This document shows, one piece after another, positions 21,795-33,100 of a stretch of 64,000 nucleotides of DNA. The notes under the pieces are model-generated. The model made no database searches and was not told the origin of the DNA. It was given only the letters and a program-made list of their open reading frames with translations. The stretch's first letter is position 1. Every line of letters begins with the position of its first letter. This DNA comes from Undaria pinnatifida. Taxonomy: Eukaryota; Sar; Phaeophyceae; Laminariales; Alariaceae. The stretch lies in NCBI GenBank assembly GCA_012845835.1, contig JABAKD010000009.1:6114904-6178903 (forward strand), given 5' to 3'. The position numbers and the translations under genes are program-made.

Positions 21795-22080
21795 AAGTAC
21801 GTAGCACTTCCCGGCTAAAACATTTTCTGAATATGACGGGGTTCCTTAACCCCTTTAGAGCCCCAAAATCCCTCCCTATACTAACTTCAAGTAAATTTGT
21901 CCCCCAAAAGGGTTTCCAGTTGTGAAGGCGTTAACCCTCCTTTCTACCCAAACTCGTCGGAAAGAAGCTCACTCATGTTTTGGTAATAACATTGTTTTTT
22001 TGTGTCCCTAGGCCATCATGGGCTGAACTTTCAGTTTACTCCACAAATAAGTCAGTTTGTGTGTAAGATATACTACAGCA
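21795..22080 (+). repeat. Dispersed repeat D carrying element B
   Basis: A D-type flank (CTTCCCGGCTAAAAC before, CAAACTCGTCGG after) is interrupted at its TTAACCC by the miniature element at 21846-21937. Confidence 0.55.
21846..21937 (+). mobile_element. TTAA-flanked miniature element B
   Basis: About 85 bp between two TTAACCC copies. It starts CCTTTAGAGCCCCAAA, has ACTTCAAGTAAATTTGTCCC in the middle and ends GGGTTTCCAGTTGTGAAGGC. No coding capacity. Confidence 0.65.
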
Positions 22081-22130
22081 CTCCTCAAATAAGTCAGTTT
22101 GTGTGTAAGGTATACTACAGCACTCCTCAA
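22037..22130 (+). repeat. Two tandem 42-bp units
   Basis: CAAATAAGTCAGTTTGTGTG and GTATACTACAGCAC occur twice in succession. They extend the end of repeat D. Confidence 0.85.
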
Positions 22131-22139
22131 ATGGCGAAG

Positions 22140-23319
22140 GAGCCTCACAAAAAGTTGCTGCATGCAGCACCTTCTACCGTACAGTGTGCCAAACAATGAG
22201 CAACCCAAGGAGCGGCGATGATGGTAGGTGCAATAACTGTGCACTATGGGGGGTTGTGCGTGTTTAAGGCAGAGATTTCACGCAGGTGACGAAGAGAATG
22301 GATTGAGTGAGAAGGATCCGTGTTTGGTTGATTGTTTCAGTTTTTTTTTTTTTGCGTGTAGAACGAATTGCTACTTGTACGCACTGCACATTGCCGGAAG
22401 GCAAACTAAATGCTGACCTCACCTATGGCTCTCCCTGTCGATGCCTGCATGTGGTCTAGAAAGAGTCGAGCAATGTACGAAAACAATGACGTTTATGACA
22501 CCAATTATCAGTCCCACGCATGCATATTGACAACCCGGTGCTGCTGGGTGCAGCAACCCTGCCCTTCCGTGTTAGAGGACAATACAGTTAGTGCCGGAAC
22601 TACACTGCAAGAATTGTTGTTGTAAACACGCCCGCTCGCAGCATGCTACCACACGTACGTACGGTAGATTCACCCACCCTAGACTGCGTTTGTTAGGTGA
22701 GACCGCGATTGCTTCTAAATGTTTAGGAGTTCTTTGTTCCTAGACCTCAAATAATTTTGAATATTGCCAATAATATCGGCCTACTGCTGTACCTCCGCCT
22801 GTCTGTGTGTTACCCTTGCATCGACCTTTTCCCTATTGATATTACACCCCCCTCGTTTGTACCCTCCACAGTATCCGCCCCTCTAATAAGAAGCCGTGAT
22901 ATTGACCTAGTTTTATATTTCTCATTTAAGAAATAGTGTCCTCCACTATGGCAACTTTATATGCTCCCGAATTCCTTGTTTCCGCGGAATCTCAGGCTGA
23001 GTTTATCCTCGGGTTCTTTCTGATGAGGGGGGGGCGGTAGTATTAATAGCGTGATATTCGAATCCCAAGCCTCAGCTGGGTTCCACCTCCACGACACGGG
23101 GATGGGTGTGGGTCCCCCCCCCTTCCTCCCAGCTCTGCCTCCTTCTGTTCGGGTGTGCATATCTGCTTGTATCTGTTTGAAGTTTGTAATCCTACTCGAA
23201 TGATCCTCTGGATTGTATCATATGTATATATGTGCGTGATGTATGTGCACAGTCTATAGTTAGGAACAAGGCACACACACGCAGTTAGTTGACCAGAGCC
23301 CCCCTTCGTGGAGTCATTT
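22140..23319. other. Intergenic, no gene seen
   Basis: No open frame longer than about 100 codons shows composition or splice context like the genes elsewhere in the window. Scattered poly-T and poly-C runs occur. Confidence 0.45.
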
Positions 23320-23400
23320 TTTTTTTTTTTTTTCCTTCTTACACTTTCACTTTCCAGCTCCTGGACAAGCCGTGGTCACAGGTGTCGTCCCTTCTCCCCC
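23320..23400 (-). mobile_element. Truncated SINE A copy
   Basis: A poly-T run, CTTTCCAGCTCCTGGACAAG, CCGTGGTCACAGGTGTCGTC, then truncation after the poly-C run. Confidence 0.6.
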
Positions 23401-23466
23401 CCCGAGTCATACATCCCTCTGACTGGTGTTGCACGTATGACCTTCCCGATATCTAATGCACGAGTA

Positions 23467-24912
23467 TCATACATTGCTTTCTTGTCTTTCTTTTCTTGCT
23501 TTTCTTGTCTTTTTCTTCTCTTTGCCTGCCTTTTTCGTTTTGTTTCGTTTTTCTTCTCTTTTCTTTCCTTTCCTTTATCTTCTTTCTTTTCTTGTTTCTT
23601 TTTCTCCAATTGACTTACGCCTGTCGTGCGTATGCGTAGTGATAGATACTACGTGTAATATATACGTGGTAGTCTTCGTGCAATCGGAATATTTGGTTTC
23701 TCCAGGCGTGAGTAGTGAGACGTATGCACAGGCCTGGACCTGGCACATCGTAGACTGACTCCCGATTTCACTTTTATATATACTATGTTTCTGGTGGAGG
23801 CATGAATTGCGTCAGCTGTGATATATGCGTGTGCCACCTTGGGTTGTGTATGTTTTTCCCTGGGGTATTCCTCAGGTCCAGAGTGACTGGAGCCTGTCCT
23901 GTGACCACGGACTTGATTATGTGAGTTAATGTGAGAACAACAACAATACCTGGTATACATCAACAGAGGAATGGGAAAGGGGATAGGAGAATGATATACG
24001 ATGGAATAAGACTCGCACAACTGGCAGACCACGCGGTCATATTGTCTGGTGGTCTGGTGGGATGTCTATCTGTCTCGTTTTTTTTTTTTTTTTCTTCACA
24101 CACTTCTACTTTCCAGCTTCTGGACAAGCCGTGGTCACAGGTGTCGTCCCTTCTTCCCCCCGTTTCTTGCCTTCAAGGTTTTATCGCGCATCGAGGGTTC
24201 AGCAATTCCACTGCTCGTCGACTATTCATCGAGTGTTGGTTGCTAACTCACGCTCTCGCGCTTTCCGCAAGTCAATTTGTGCACAAGAAAAAGTCCCTAC
24301 GAATGTATACGAGTATGCACTCGGCGGGGCTCAAACTCACGAAATTGACCTATACCAGGCCCGAGGATAACCTGATGACCTGATTGTTGTTGTTCTCACA
24401 TTAACTCGCATAATCAAGTCCGTGGTCACAGGACAGGCTCCAGTCACTCTGGACCTGAGGAATACCCCAGGGAAAAACACAAACAACTCAAGGTGGTACA
24501 CGCATATATATCACAGCTGACGCAATTCATGCCTCCACCAGAAACATATAAAAAGTGAAATCGGGAGTCAGTCTACGATGTGTCAGGTCCATACCGGTGC
24601 ATACGTCTCATTACTCGCGCCTGGAAAAACCGACTATGACCGCTTGCCACTCAAGAAAGACTACCACGTATATATTACACGTGGTATCTATCACTACGCA
24701 TACGCACAACAGACGCAAGTCAATTGGGAAAAAGAAACAAAGAAAGGAAATTAATGGAAAGGAAAGGAAAGAAAAGAGAAGAAAACGAAAAAAAAAACGA
24801 AAAAGGAAAGGAAAGAAAGGAAAAGACAAGAAAAGCAAGAAAAGACAAGACAAGGAGCTGAGGAGAGGAAGCAGCGAAAGAAAAAGAGAAAAAAAAATGT
24901 CATACATACTGG
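23467..24912. mobile_element. Foldback element, ~480-530-bp inverted arms
   Basis: The left arm (about 23467-23945) and right arm (about 24384-24912) are reverse complements. Paired blocks include the TTTC-rich/GAAA-rich tract, CGCATACGCAC with its complement, CATGCCTCCACCAGAAACAT and TGAGAACAACAAC. The 440 bp loop contains a SINE copy. No transposase was seen, so it is presumably non-autonomous or a local inverted duplication. Confidence 0.7.
24078..24378 (-). mobile_element. SINE A copy 1
   Basis: Read on the minus strand it begins with a tRNA-like head (GGTTATCCTCGGGCCTGGTA, then TGAGTTTGAGCCCCGCC). It continues through the core (CGCGATAAAAC, TGTGACCACGGCTTGTCCAG) and ends in A16. Confidence 0.7.
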
Positions 24913-25164
24913 CAGACCCTAGGAACTGGCTCAAGACGGCATTGGGCTCATAGAGGGTATCAAGTGCATCATCAATGACACTGGGGAGAGAACGCAACAT
25001 GGCGAAGATGTCAGGGCGGTCTTACGCTATCTTGTGACGGCCATTGGAAGGCCCATAACTTTCAAGACGATGATGGCCAAACCCAGACTTCAGTCTCTTG
25101 GGCTGATACGCCTCCGGGGCGACCGGCAATTTGTCTGGTGGTCTGGTGGGATGTCTATGGGTCT

Positions 25165-25462
25165 GTTTTTTTTTCTTTTTCTTTTTCACACACTTCTACT
25201 TTCAAACTTCTGGACAATCCGTGGTCACAGGTGTCGTCCCTTCCCCCCCCCGGTTCTTGCGTTCAAGTTTTTATCGCGGCGCATAGGGTTCATCAATCCC
25301 ACTGCTCGTCGATTATTCATCGAGTGTTGCTAACTCACGCCCTCGCACTTTCCGCAAGTCAATTTGTGCACAAGAAAAAGTACCTACGAATTTATACGAG
25401 TGTATGCACTCGGCAGGGCTCGAACTCACGAAATTGACCCATACCAGGCTCGAGGATAACCT
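25165..25462 (-). mobile_element. SINE A copy 2
   Basis: Same layout as copy 1. The upstream flank TTGTCTGGTGGTCTGGTGGG also precedes copy 1, so a larger ~1.1 kb segment may have been duplicated. Confidence 0.7.
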
Positions 25463-25738
25463 GATATCTGAGTCTGGTGTCTTGTACATGTGTCTGTCTG
25501 TGGTCTGTCTGTGGTCTGTGGTCTGAGGTCGGGACACGAAATCCTCATCCTTATTATATACAGTAACACGCTAAGGTGGTCGTGACGTTTTTTTGGATCT
25601 TTGAAAATATCTTGGTTATAACACCCTCTTCACAAGGCGTCGACTCCTAAGCTCCACTCGGCCTCCGACGGCTTCGCGGTGCCGCCACGTCCCATCCGCA
25701 CAGCAGCACTACAACGTGCCGGCGAAAGAATGGGCGTC

Positions 25739-25896
25739 GGTGCCCCACCTCGGCGAGGGGTTAGCGTGGAAATCGCCCTCCCGGGGACGGCTCGCTTGCC
25801 CCCCCCCGCTTTTTCACGTACAACAACAACAACATGTCGGTGCCCCACCTCGGCGAGGGGTGAGCGTGGAAATCGCCCTCCCGGGGACGGCTCGCG
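25739..25896 (+). repeat. Duplicated ~57-bp block
   Basis: GTCGGTGCCCCACCTCGGCG through GGGGACGGCTCGC occurs at about 25739-25796 and again at 25833-25893, separated by a poly-C run and CAACAACAACA. Confidence 0.85.
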
Positions 25897-26989
25897 CCGT
25901 GTAGCTTTTTCTACTCGTCGATTCAGTCGTAGTTACACGGGGAGCCCGAACCATATAATACAATCACGGCAGCGTAAACATATCGTAGTGGCGTCGTAAT
26001 GTGATGATGCGTCATGAAAGTCGTGCATGGTTGAGTTTGTTGTACGTATTATACTATTAACATTAATACTCGTAGTATCATCGTGATATACAAGTGCGAG
26101 CGAGAAACCAGCTTTGAGCTGTGAGAAAGACGCCAACAAGGAGAAACGAACAAACAACTTTGTAAAGACCTACTTCGTATATTAATACTTCAAATGAATT
26201 TGAAACTCTTTTCAAAACGAACTTGAACTCTCCTTCCGTTTCCCTAAAAAAAGTGACTCGAAGAGTGTGATCTTGAAGGTCTGGAGATACTACTACTCAC
26301 AGCTCACATCAACGAAGAAGATAGATGTGAAAAACACATTACAAAAACGTAATGATGTCGAAGCCTAAGCCAGCGTGCTGTAGCCGTGTGGCGTGTGGGT
26401 GCTGTCTGCTGTATGAGCACAGGTACAGAACAGACACGCGGCTTACCGTTCTTTTTAGAAACGAAGGATAGCCATGCTCTTGCGGCAAGATCATGAGTAA
26501 ACAACGCAATGCATGTCGACAGCGACCATGTCGATCATAGATCGTCGTTTCGCCGATGTTTTACAGTTTCAACCCGCCCACCCAGAAAAGACCAGCCTCC
26601 AAATCTTCATAAAAAAAAACGTTGGTTGTTTCAAAAAGTTCAAAGTTCAAAGTTTTTGCTGTTTTGTTTGGCTGTTTGACTTTACTACAACCTCCCACTC
26701 ACCTGCAGGAAAGAGCTCTTTTTTTGTTCTGCGGTGCTGCGGTCTGCAACTTCGTTCGATCCTCCGCACACTGCCACCTGGCCACCCGTGCTCTAGGTCG
26801 CCGATCGGGTCAACGCCCATCCGCCGGCACTCGAAGTTACAGCAAGCAGTATCCAATATTTTCCCATAGCTAAGAGACATGCTGTAACAAGCAACAGCAA
26901 AAGCAGCAGCAGCAGGAACCCGGATCGCTTTTCTGCATCCCACCCAAATCCCCTGTGATTATTTTCGGGCAGCATTTTTTTTCCAACAG

Positions 26990-27175
26990 CCGAGCAAAAG
27001 CAACAGCGGCCCACAAAACACCCACACCACCACTGCTTGCACACTGTGTGTGCGACAAGGGGTGGGCAGAGTCGAGCAGATCGAGACCAGCACTTTGTCT
27101 TCCTCCGGTGCGGCCCTTCATCCACCGGGTTCCTTTGGTTCCTTCTTCTGTCCAAAGGGCGCGGTGCTGCTACGT
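26990..27175 (+). CDS. Gene 2 exon a
   Basis: TTTTTTTTCCAACAG acceptor, CTACGT|GTAAGT donor, 62 codons in phase 0. Low-complexity Ser/Thr-rich sequence. An upstream exon with the initiator must exist; none is convincing in 26500-26990. Confidence 0.55.
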
Positions 27176-30100
27176 GTAAGTAGGCAGGCGGTTATACTAC
27201 AGCAGTCAGGGGAACGGGGAGAGAAACAAACCTACGTACGATACGTGCGCGATTTTATTTTATTGTAGAGGGTGCTACCTACCTACCCGGAAATGATAGC
27301 AGCAAGCGGGAGGAACGGGCAGCGGCAGAGACATCTCTCAGGAGGAGGAGAACCCGAGGCACCCCCACCCTATAAGGAACCCTCACCCCCTGCCTCTCCG
27401 ACCCACACCCAGAGCGGACAGACCTCCTCATCCGTGCCCACGCGCGCATCCGCGGGAGGCCGCAGCTATCCGCGCCGAGTTAGCAAAGCACCGAGCGCCG
27501 GCGAGGCAAGCCTCAACCGCCACTATAGCGCGGTCTTGGAGGCACTAGAATCGCCACCCGTTGACCTGCCCTCTACCGACCAGGGAGAACTCCCCTCCCA
27601 CAGCAAGCCCCGGCGAGGTACGCCCCTGGTGCAATGGGTCTGGCCTTCTAACGCAACCACTTCTTCTGTGATATCGAAGGCGGGATCGGAGAGCAATAAT
27701 AGTAACAGCGGTGCATTGAACGGAGGAGGGCGTAATAGGTGCTCTCAGGAAAACGAGAAAATGATGATGCCGGGTTTGCATCAGCGCAGGGGAACACGTG
27801 AGGCACCGCCGAAGCTATCCGGTGTGGTCACGGGAAAAGTGTGCGAGCCTGTGCGACCGACGAGGTTGGACCTGAGTGCGAGCCAAGGTAAGAAGCAACG
27901 GCAACGGCATAGAGTTGGTTCAGAGTAGCTAGTACCAGAAAAACGGGGCTTTTTCGAAAGGTTGCGGTGGCATTTCGTTTATTTTTTGTTTGTTGCTTGC
28001 TCGGCCTGCTCGCTGGCCTGCTGTTGCTTGCAAAGTCTCTCGAGGTTCGAGAGAGACGATATGGGCGTTTGTTGTTCCTGCATAATGTGTGTTTTGGTGT
28101 TCGGTATGTATGATAGAACAGGTGAGGCTGCGTTTGCTTTGTTTCATTTTTTCCTTGTTTACGCTGAGAGTGAGGTTGGTTTGTTCGGATTGAAGTCGGA
28201 CATGTGCCATCTCGAAAACCTGAGAGGTTCATCACAACGAAAAAACTATCCATACAACAAAATACGAGAGGCAAAACTCATCATCAGCGCTTTCTACTTG
28301 ATTGTTATAGGGGAGATTTCTCCCTCTCGCCGTTTTGCTCCTGCCGCTTTTTGCTTTGGCAGGAGAGCGTTGATATTCCTCGGCCAGTCGTTCGAGTACC
28401 GGTGATGGGCGGTTGGATGAGTAGTGGTGCGTCATGAAATTACATCAGCAGCAGCAGTATAATGTGCGCTCGATTCACTCTGTTCGCACCTCTCCAACTT
28501 TTGCTGTTGAAAACTGAAAATTTATATCCCAACGGCCATGTCCATGTAAGTACCTTCTTACAGACTACCAGGTAGTGCTCCATTTGAGGCTGAGCACCTC
28601 AGCATAATCGCGGAACATGGGCAGGTAGGGTAGGTTCATGATATAGACTATACGCGACGCAATACGACTCGTACATTTCGCAACGCATGTTGGGTTGTTG
28701 GTCTGCGACATCATTACTCGGAGCTCAAGTGCTTTTCCCAGTCCCGCCCGGCGCCAAACAGGAAAGAAAGCGAAGAACAAAGAACACACAAGAGTCGACT
28801 GCGGTCACGTGGTAACTGGAAAATGTTCGAAAACTGATGTCCAACCAGCCAACCAGGAGTACCCTTATCGCCTATTGGTCGCTTTGGGAACCCTGCTGCG
28901 AATTCCTGTGATGCGAGCACGTGAAACTGACGACACGCGCATACAACAAGCAGTCAGTTCCAGTACATCGGTACACGATAAGAGCATTGCACGTATTTGA
29001 TTTTACACGACAGTTCAAGATCGCGCTTGGCACGTAAGACTAGACTGGATACTACTACTGCTGTGTACTCGTAGCTGTGTAATGTGCGAATGGCACCTGA
29101 CGTCAGGCGCTTCATATTTGCTGCACGAGTACGCTAGTACAGCCGTCAGTCATGGTGTTTCGGCCAAACACGAGTACGTGAACAGTCATTTCAGTGTATA
29201 TGATGGCAATATAGCAGGTAGGAGGTACATACTGTAGCTGGTAGCTGTAGGTGTCTTATTTTCCGAGTCAGATCCGCGACGATATTCACTGCTGTATACA
29301 CATGTGTTTGTGTGTTGTCTTCACGTTTCTTCTATTAATATGACACGTACCCAATATGACCACAGAACACCCAGTGCTCATCCCGATTCTTCATCCAAAT
29401 GTGGTTAGAGAGTACTGCTATGAAACAGAGAAACCCATGATGTCGATGTTGATCTACTGGCATTTCCCGGGTTTTGCATACGTACGTAACTACTTACTGC
29501 AGTTTAACTACTTACTGCAGTTTTCGTGCCGTGTGGCGTGCCAGCAATGACCCGCGAGGCTCTACGTAAATGAGCCGCCGTTTGTCGCCGATGTTGAACC
29601 TTGCTAGGCTAGTGCGTTGCATTCTTCGAGGCAGGCACCGCAATTCCGTAGTGTTGCATCAGTCTTCGTACCTCGGGAGCCATCGCAGCGTGTACAGTTG
29701 TGGTACCGCGTTAGTGCTGTATGATAGATATCCTCAAGTGCGGGGCTCCTGTTTAGTGTGGTGAAAACGCTTGTCACGACCTCATCCTACGGAGTACCGC
29801 ATCAACCCCAGATTGTGCGCGGTCTCGCTGTAGTGCGGGTTTTGTCGCCTGGCAAGGCACCGCACTCATGAGGGACCGCGACAGAACACGAAAATAAGGG
29901 CCGCGTCAACTCCTATTCTGCGTACTACCTCCACCGTTTGCGCACCGTTTTTTTTTCGTGTGTGCGGCCGAAATAGCAGTATGGTACGGACTTCGTTTTT
30001 CAACCTGCAATCAGATGATGCGCCACTAATCATTAGTATCCAGCCGCTCCCTGCCTATCCCGACCGACTTGCCCACCGCCGCCACCGCCGCCGTTCAATA

Positions 30101-33100
30101 CACCTCGCGCGCACAGGGTACCCGCTCTCGTCGCGAGTAATCTACACGGCTAAGGCTAAGGGGAGACACACCAACCCCGCGGACGCCCTCCCGTCCTCGC
30201 GCGCCACAGCCTCTGCGGCAGCAGCCCCCGCCGCCGCCGCCGCCGCCACAGCACCGCCCCAAACCCCTCCAAGCGTAAAACCTCCAGCGTTAAATCTCCC
30301 GCTATCCTTTCCCCTCGACGCACCGTGGCTCGACAGCGCTGGGCGAGGCACGGGGGGCGGTAGTGGCAATCGCGGCGGCCGTAGCCGAGCCTACAGCTCA
30401 AACTCTGCTAGCGCAGCCGGCTTGCCTAGCCCGCGATACCTACAGTCTACCACGGTGTCGCAGGCAAAGGCGGTAGAACCAGCGTCTAAGAAGCGAGCGG
30501 GATCTTTTCGAGTGCGACGGGCATCGCTGGATGGCAGTGAGACCGAGGGGGGCGGGTCGGGGAGGTGGGGGGGAGGGGTCGGTTGGGGCTCGGGGGGGGG
30601 CATGTTGGAGAGCTTGGGGGGGCTGCTTGGCATTGGGAAGACTGGAGGAGCGGGGGCGGAGGGAACGGGAAGAGAGACGAGGAGAGGGAAGGCGAAGAAG
30701 TACTCCAGAGGCGGCGAGAGCAACACGGTGATGATGGATGGACTGCCCATTTTTTGTAATGGATTGTGGAGGTTTTGTTGTTTGCCGTCGCGGGGGCGGG
30801 GACGGGGGCTTTCGGGGGGCGGGGGGCGGGGGGGTGCTCGGTATGTGGCGTGGCCACGGTTAGCTTAGAGGGAGTTCGTCTTGTAGCATTTGGGTAGAAT
30901 TCGATTCGGAGTGTTGTTTGAAAAAAGGTTACGCCGTGCGATTTAAAGGGCGCGCCTGGAACGCGCGAACAACATGGCCTGAAATCGACCGCCTTAGTTG
31001 GCGTTAAGTGAGATTCCCGCGGCAGAAATCAGGTGTGTGAGCGTATGCATGCTTCATTTTCAGGAATCTGATCTAATGAGTGTGCAAAGCGTCAACACAA
31101 ACGCTCGCCACGCACTTTTCTCCCCCGTACAGACGTCCAGAGGGAAGCACTATGACAGAACACGACCCCCACCCCCACCTTCACCGCAACCGCTACTCCC
31201 CGTCCCAATTTCGACTCCCACCCACCCTTACAGCTGCCACTGCCACCCCCCATCTCCCGCCTTGCCCAATCGTGCAAACCCCCGTCCGCACTGTTTTGAA
31301 GGGTTGTCGGGCTAGCGTCGGAGGCAGTAAAGGAGGGGGTAGGGCAGGAAACAAGGTCTTGAGGCGGCTACGAAAATCAAACGATGGGGAGCGCGAGAGC
31401 GTGCGGTTCGGTAGCACAAAGGTCAAGGTTTCGAAGGCTTTGGGTGGCGGTAGTGCTCGGGCGCCGTCGGCGGATGGGCAGGTTCCTGCGCTTAGGGCAA
31501 CAAGGAGAGATGAGCGGGATATCCTGGTGAGAAAATGTGCCATGTGATCGCGGTTTGACGCATTGACATGCTCTATCTTGGCGAGCTAAGATCCTAATAA
31601 TAGGAGACCGCGTTTGTTCTTTTTACCCTCGATTGATTGCCCCTCTGTACTCAAACTAGTATGTTTGGGGCAAGGGGATACCCTGGTGAGCAATTACGCT
31701 ACCAGTGTGTCGGATACCGCGGGTTGACTCGTTTTGACTGACCGTCAGCTATGTTCTGTTGAGCAGAGATTCTAGGACGCCGCAGTTTTACGCCTTGAAT
31801 GATCGGCCCGTTGTAGTATAATTAGTATGGTAAGGGGAACGGGTAATTCTGGTGAGCAAATATGCTACGTATCGGTATGTACGACACGGCGATTTGGCCC
31901 GTTTTTGAGTGGCCGTCTGCTCTATCCTGGTCAGCAGATGTGCTAATGATATCATAGGAGACCGCGATTTGACCTCCTGACTAACCGCGTTGCCAAGTCC
32001 TGGTGAGCAATTATACTACATAGGAGACCGCCGTTTGACCCCTTTTGACTGACCGTCCCGCTATGTCCTGATCAGCGAACAGACTGTGCTAGGAGACCGC
32101 GGGTTGAGCTCTTGGCTGACTGCCTCTAGTCTAAAATCTAGTGTAATAAGGCCAAAAGAGGCCTGGACGCGCCCAAAATGACCGGTCTGCTACTCGTACT
32201 CATATCGTTTGTGCAGGTTAGGAGTGGATGTTTTTGGTGTGCGTGGCGCGCTGTGTTTGTTGTGTTGGGTGTGTTGTGTGGGTGCGTTGGCTATGGGCCT
32301 GTGCGTTGTGTAGGTGGTATCACAGTGATTGTGTGCGGTTGTATCATAAGCGCTGTTTGCGTTTGTGCCCGTATGTATGAGCGTGCTGTGTGTATGTTGC
32401 TTTTGTTTTGGTTTGAGTATCTCACACTGCATAGCTCACTGCCAGAATTTTGTTTAGCCCATGGTCACGAAAAGGCACAGGAGCCTACAGATAGGTAGGA
32501 GGACAGACCAACACTTACTCAGTCGGGGCAGTCCCACAACCTGTGCACGAAAAGGACACATGTCGCACGAAAAGGACACATGTCGCACAAAAAGGACACA
32601 TGTCGCACAAAAAGGACACATGTCGCGCAAAAAGGACACATGTCGCGTACGCATGCATGTGCGTATGATACGTATGTTGGTGTAGCTGTGTTTGTGTGCA
32701 TGTGTATGCCATGTGTGTAGGTGTAGCTGTGTTTGTGTGTGGTGTGCGCATTTATGTTCGCGAGTCATGCATGGCTTGGTTGTGCGTTGTGCATGTGTTT
32801 CGCGCGTTAGCGCTGTTTTATTTTGTTGTAGCCATTGACTACTCTACGATTGCGAAAAGGCACACTGAAAGGGTGCTTCGACGACCGAAGGGAAAATGTT
32901 GTCGACACCTCGTTCCTTGTGCAAATATTTCGTCTTGGCGCCGTTTTTGTTTTTGTTGTTGCTATTGTGGTGATGTTTTGCTGTGTGGTGTTGAGGTGTG
33001 GTGATGTTTTGCGGTGTGGTGTTGGGGTGTGGTGTTTCTTGTTTGCTGTTAAGCTTGTCGCTGTTGTTGTGGTTGTGGTTGTGGTATTGCTGGTGTCATC

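Noticed and set aside
23308-23613. Phe/Ser-rich and Lys/Glu-rich frames over TTTC/GAAA tracts
   Set aside because: They are simple-sequence translations in the arm of the foldback element.
26513-26869. 118-codon frame with an ATG as the start of gene 2
   Set aside because: No donor in suitable phase leads to exon 26990, and the composition is poor; the true first exon remains unknown.
32546-32650. 20-bp repeats considered as a CRISPR array
   Set aside because: The copies are directly abutting with no spacers, in a eukaryotic intron.
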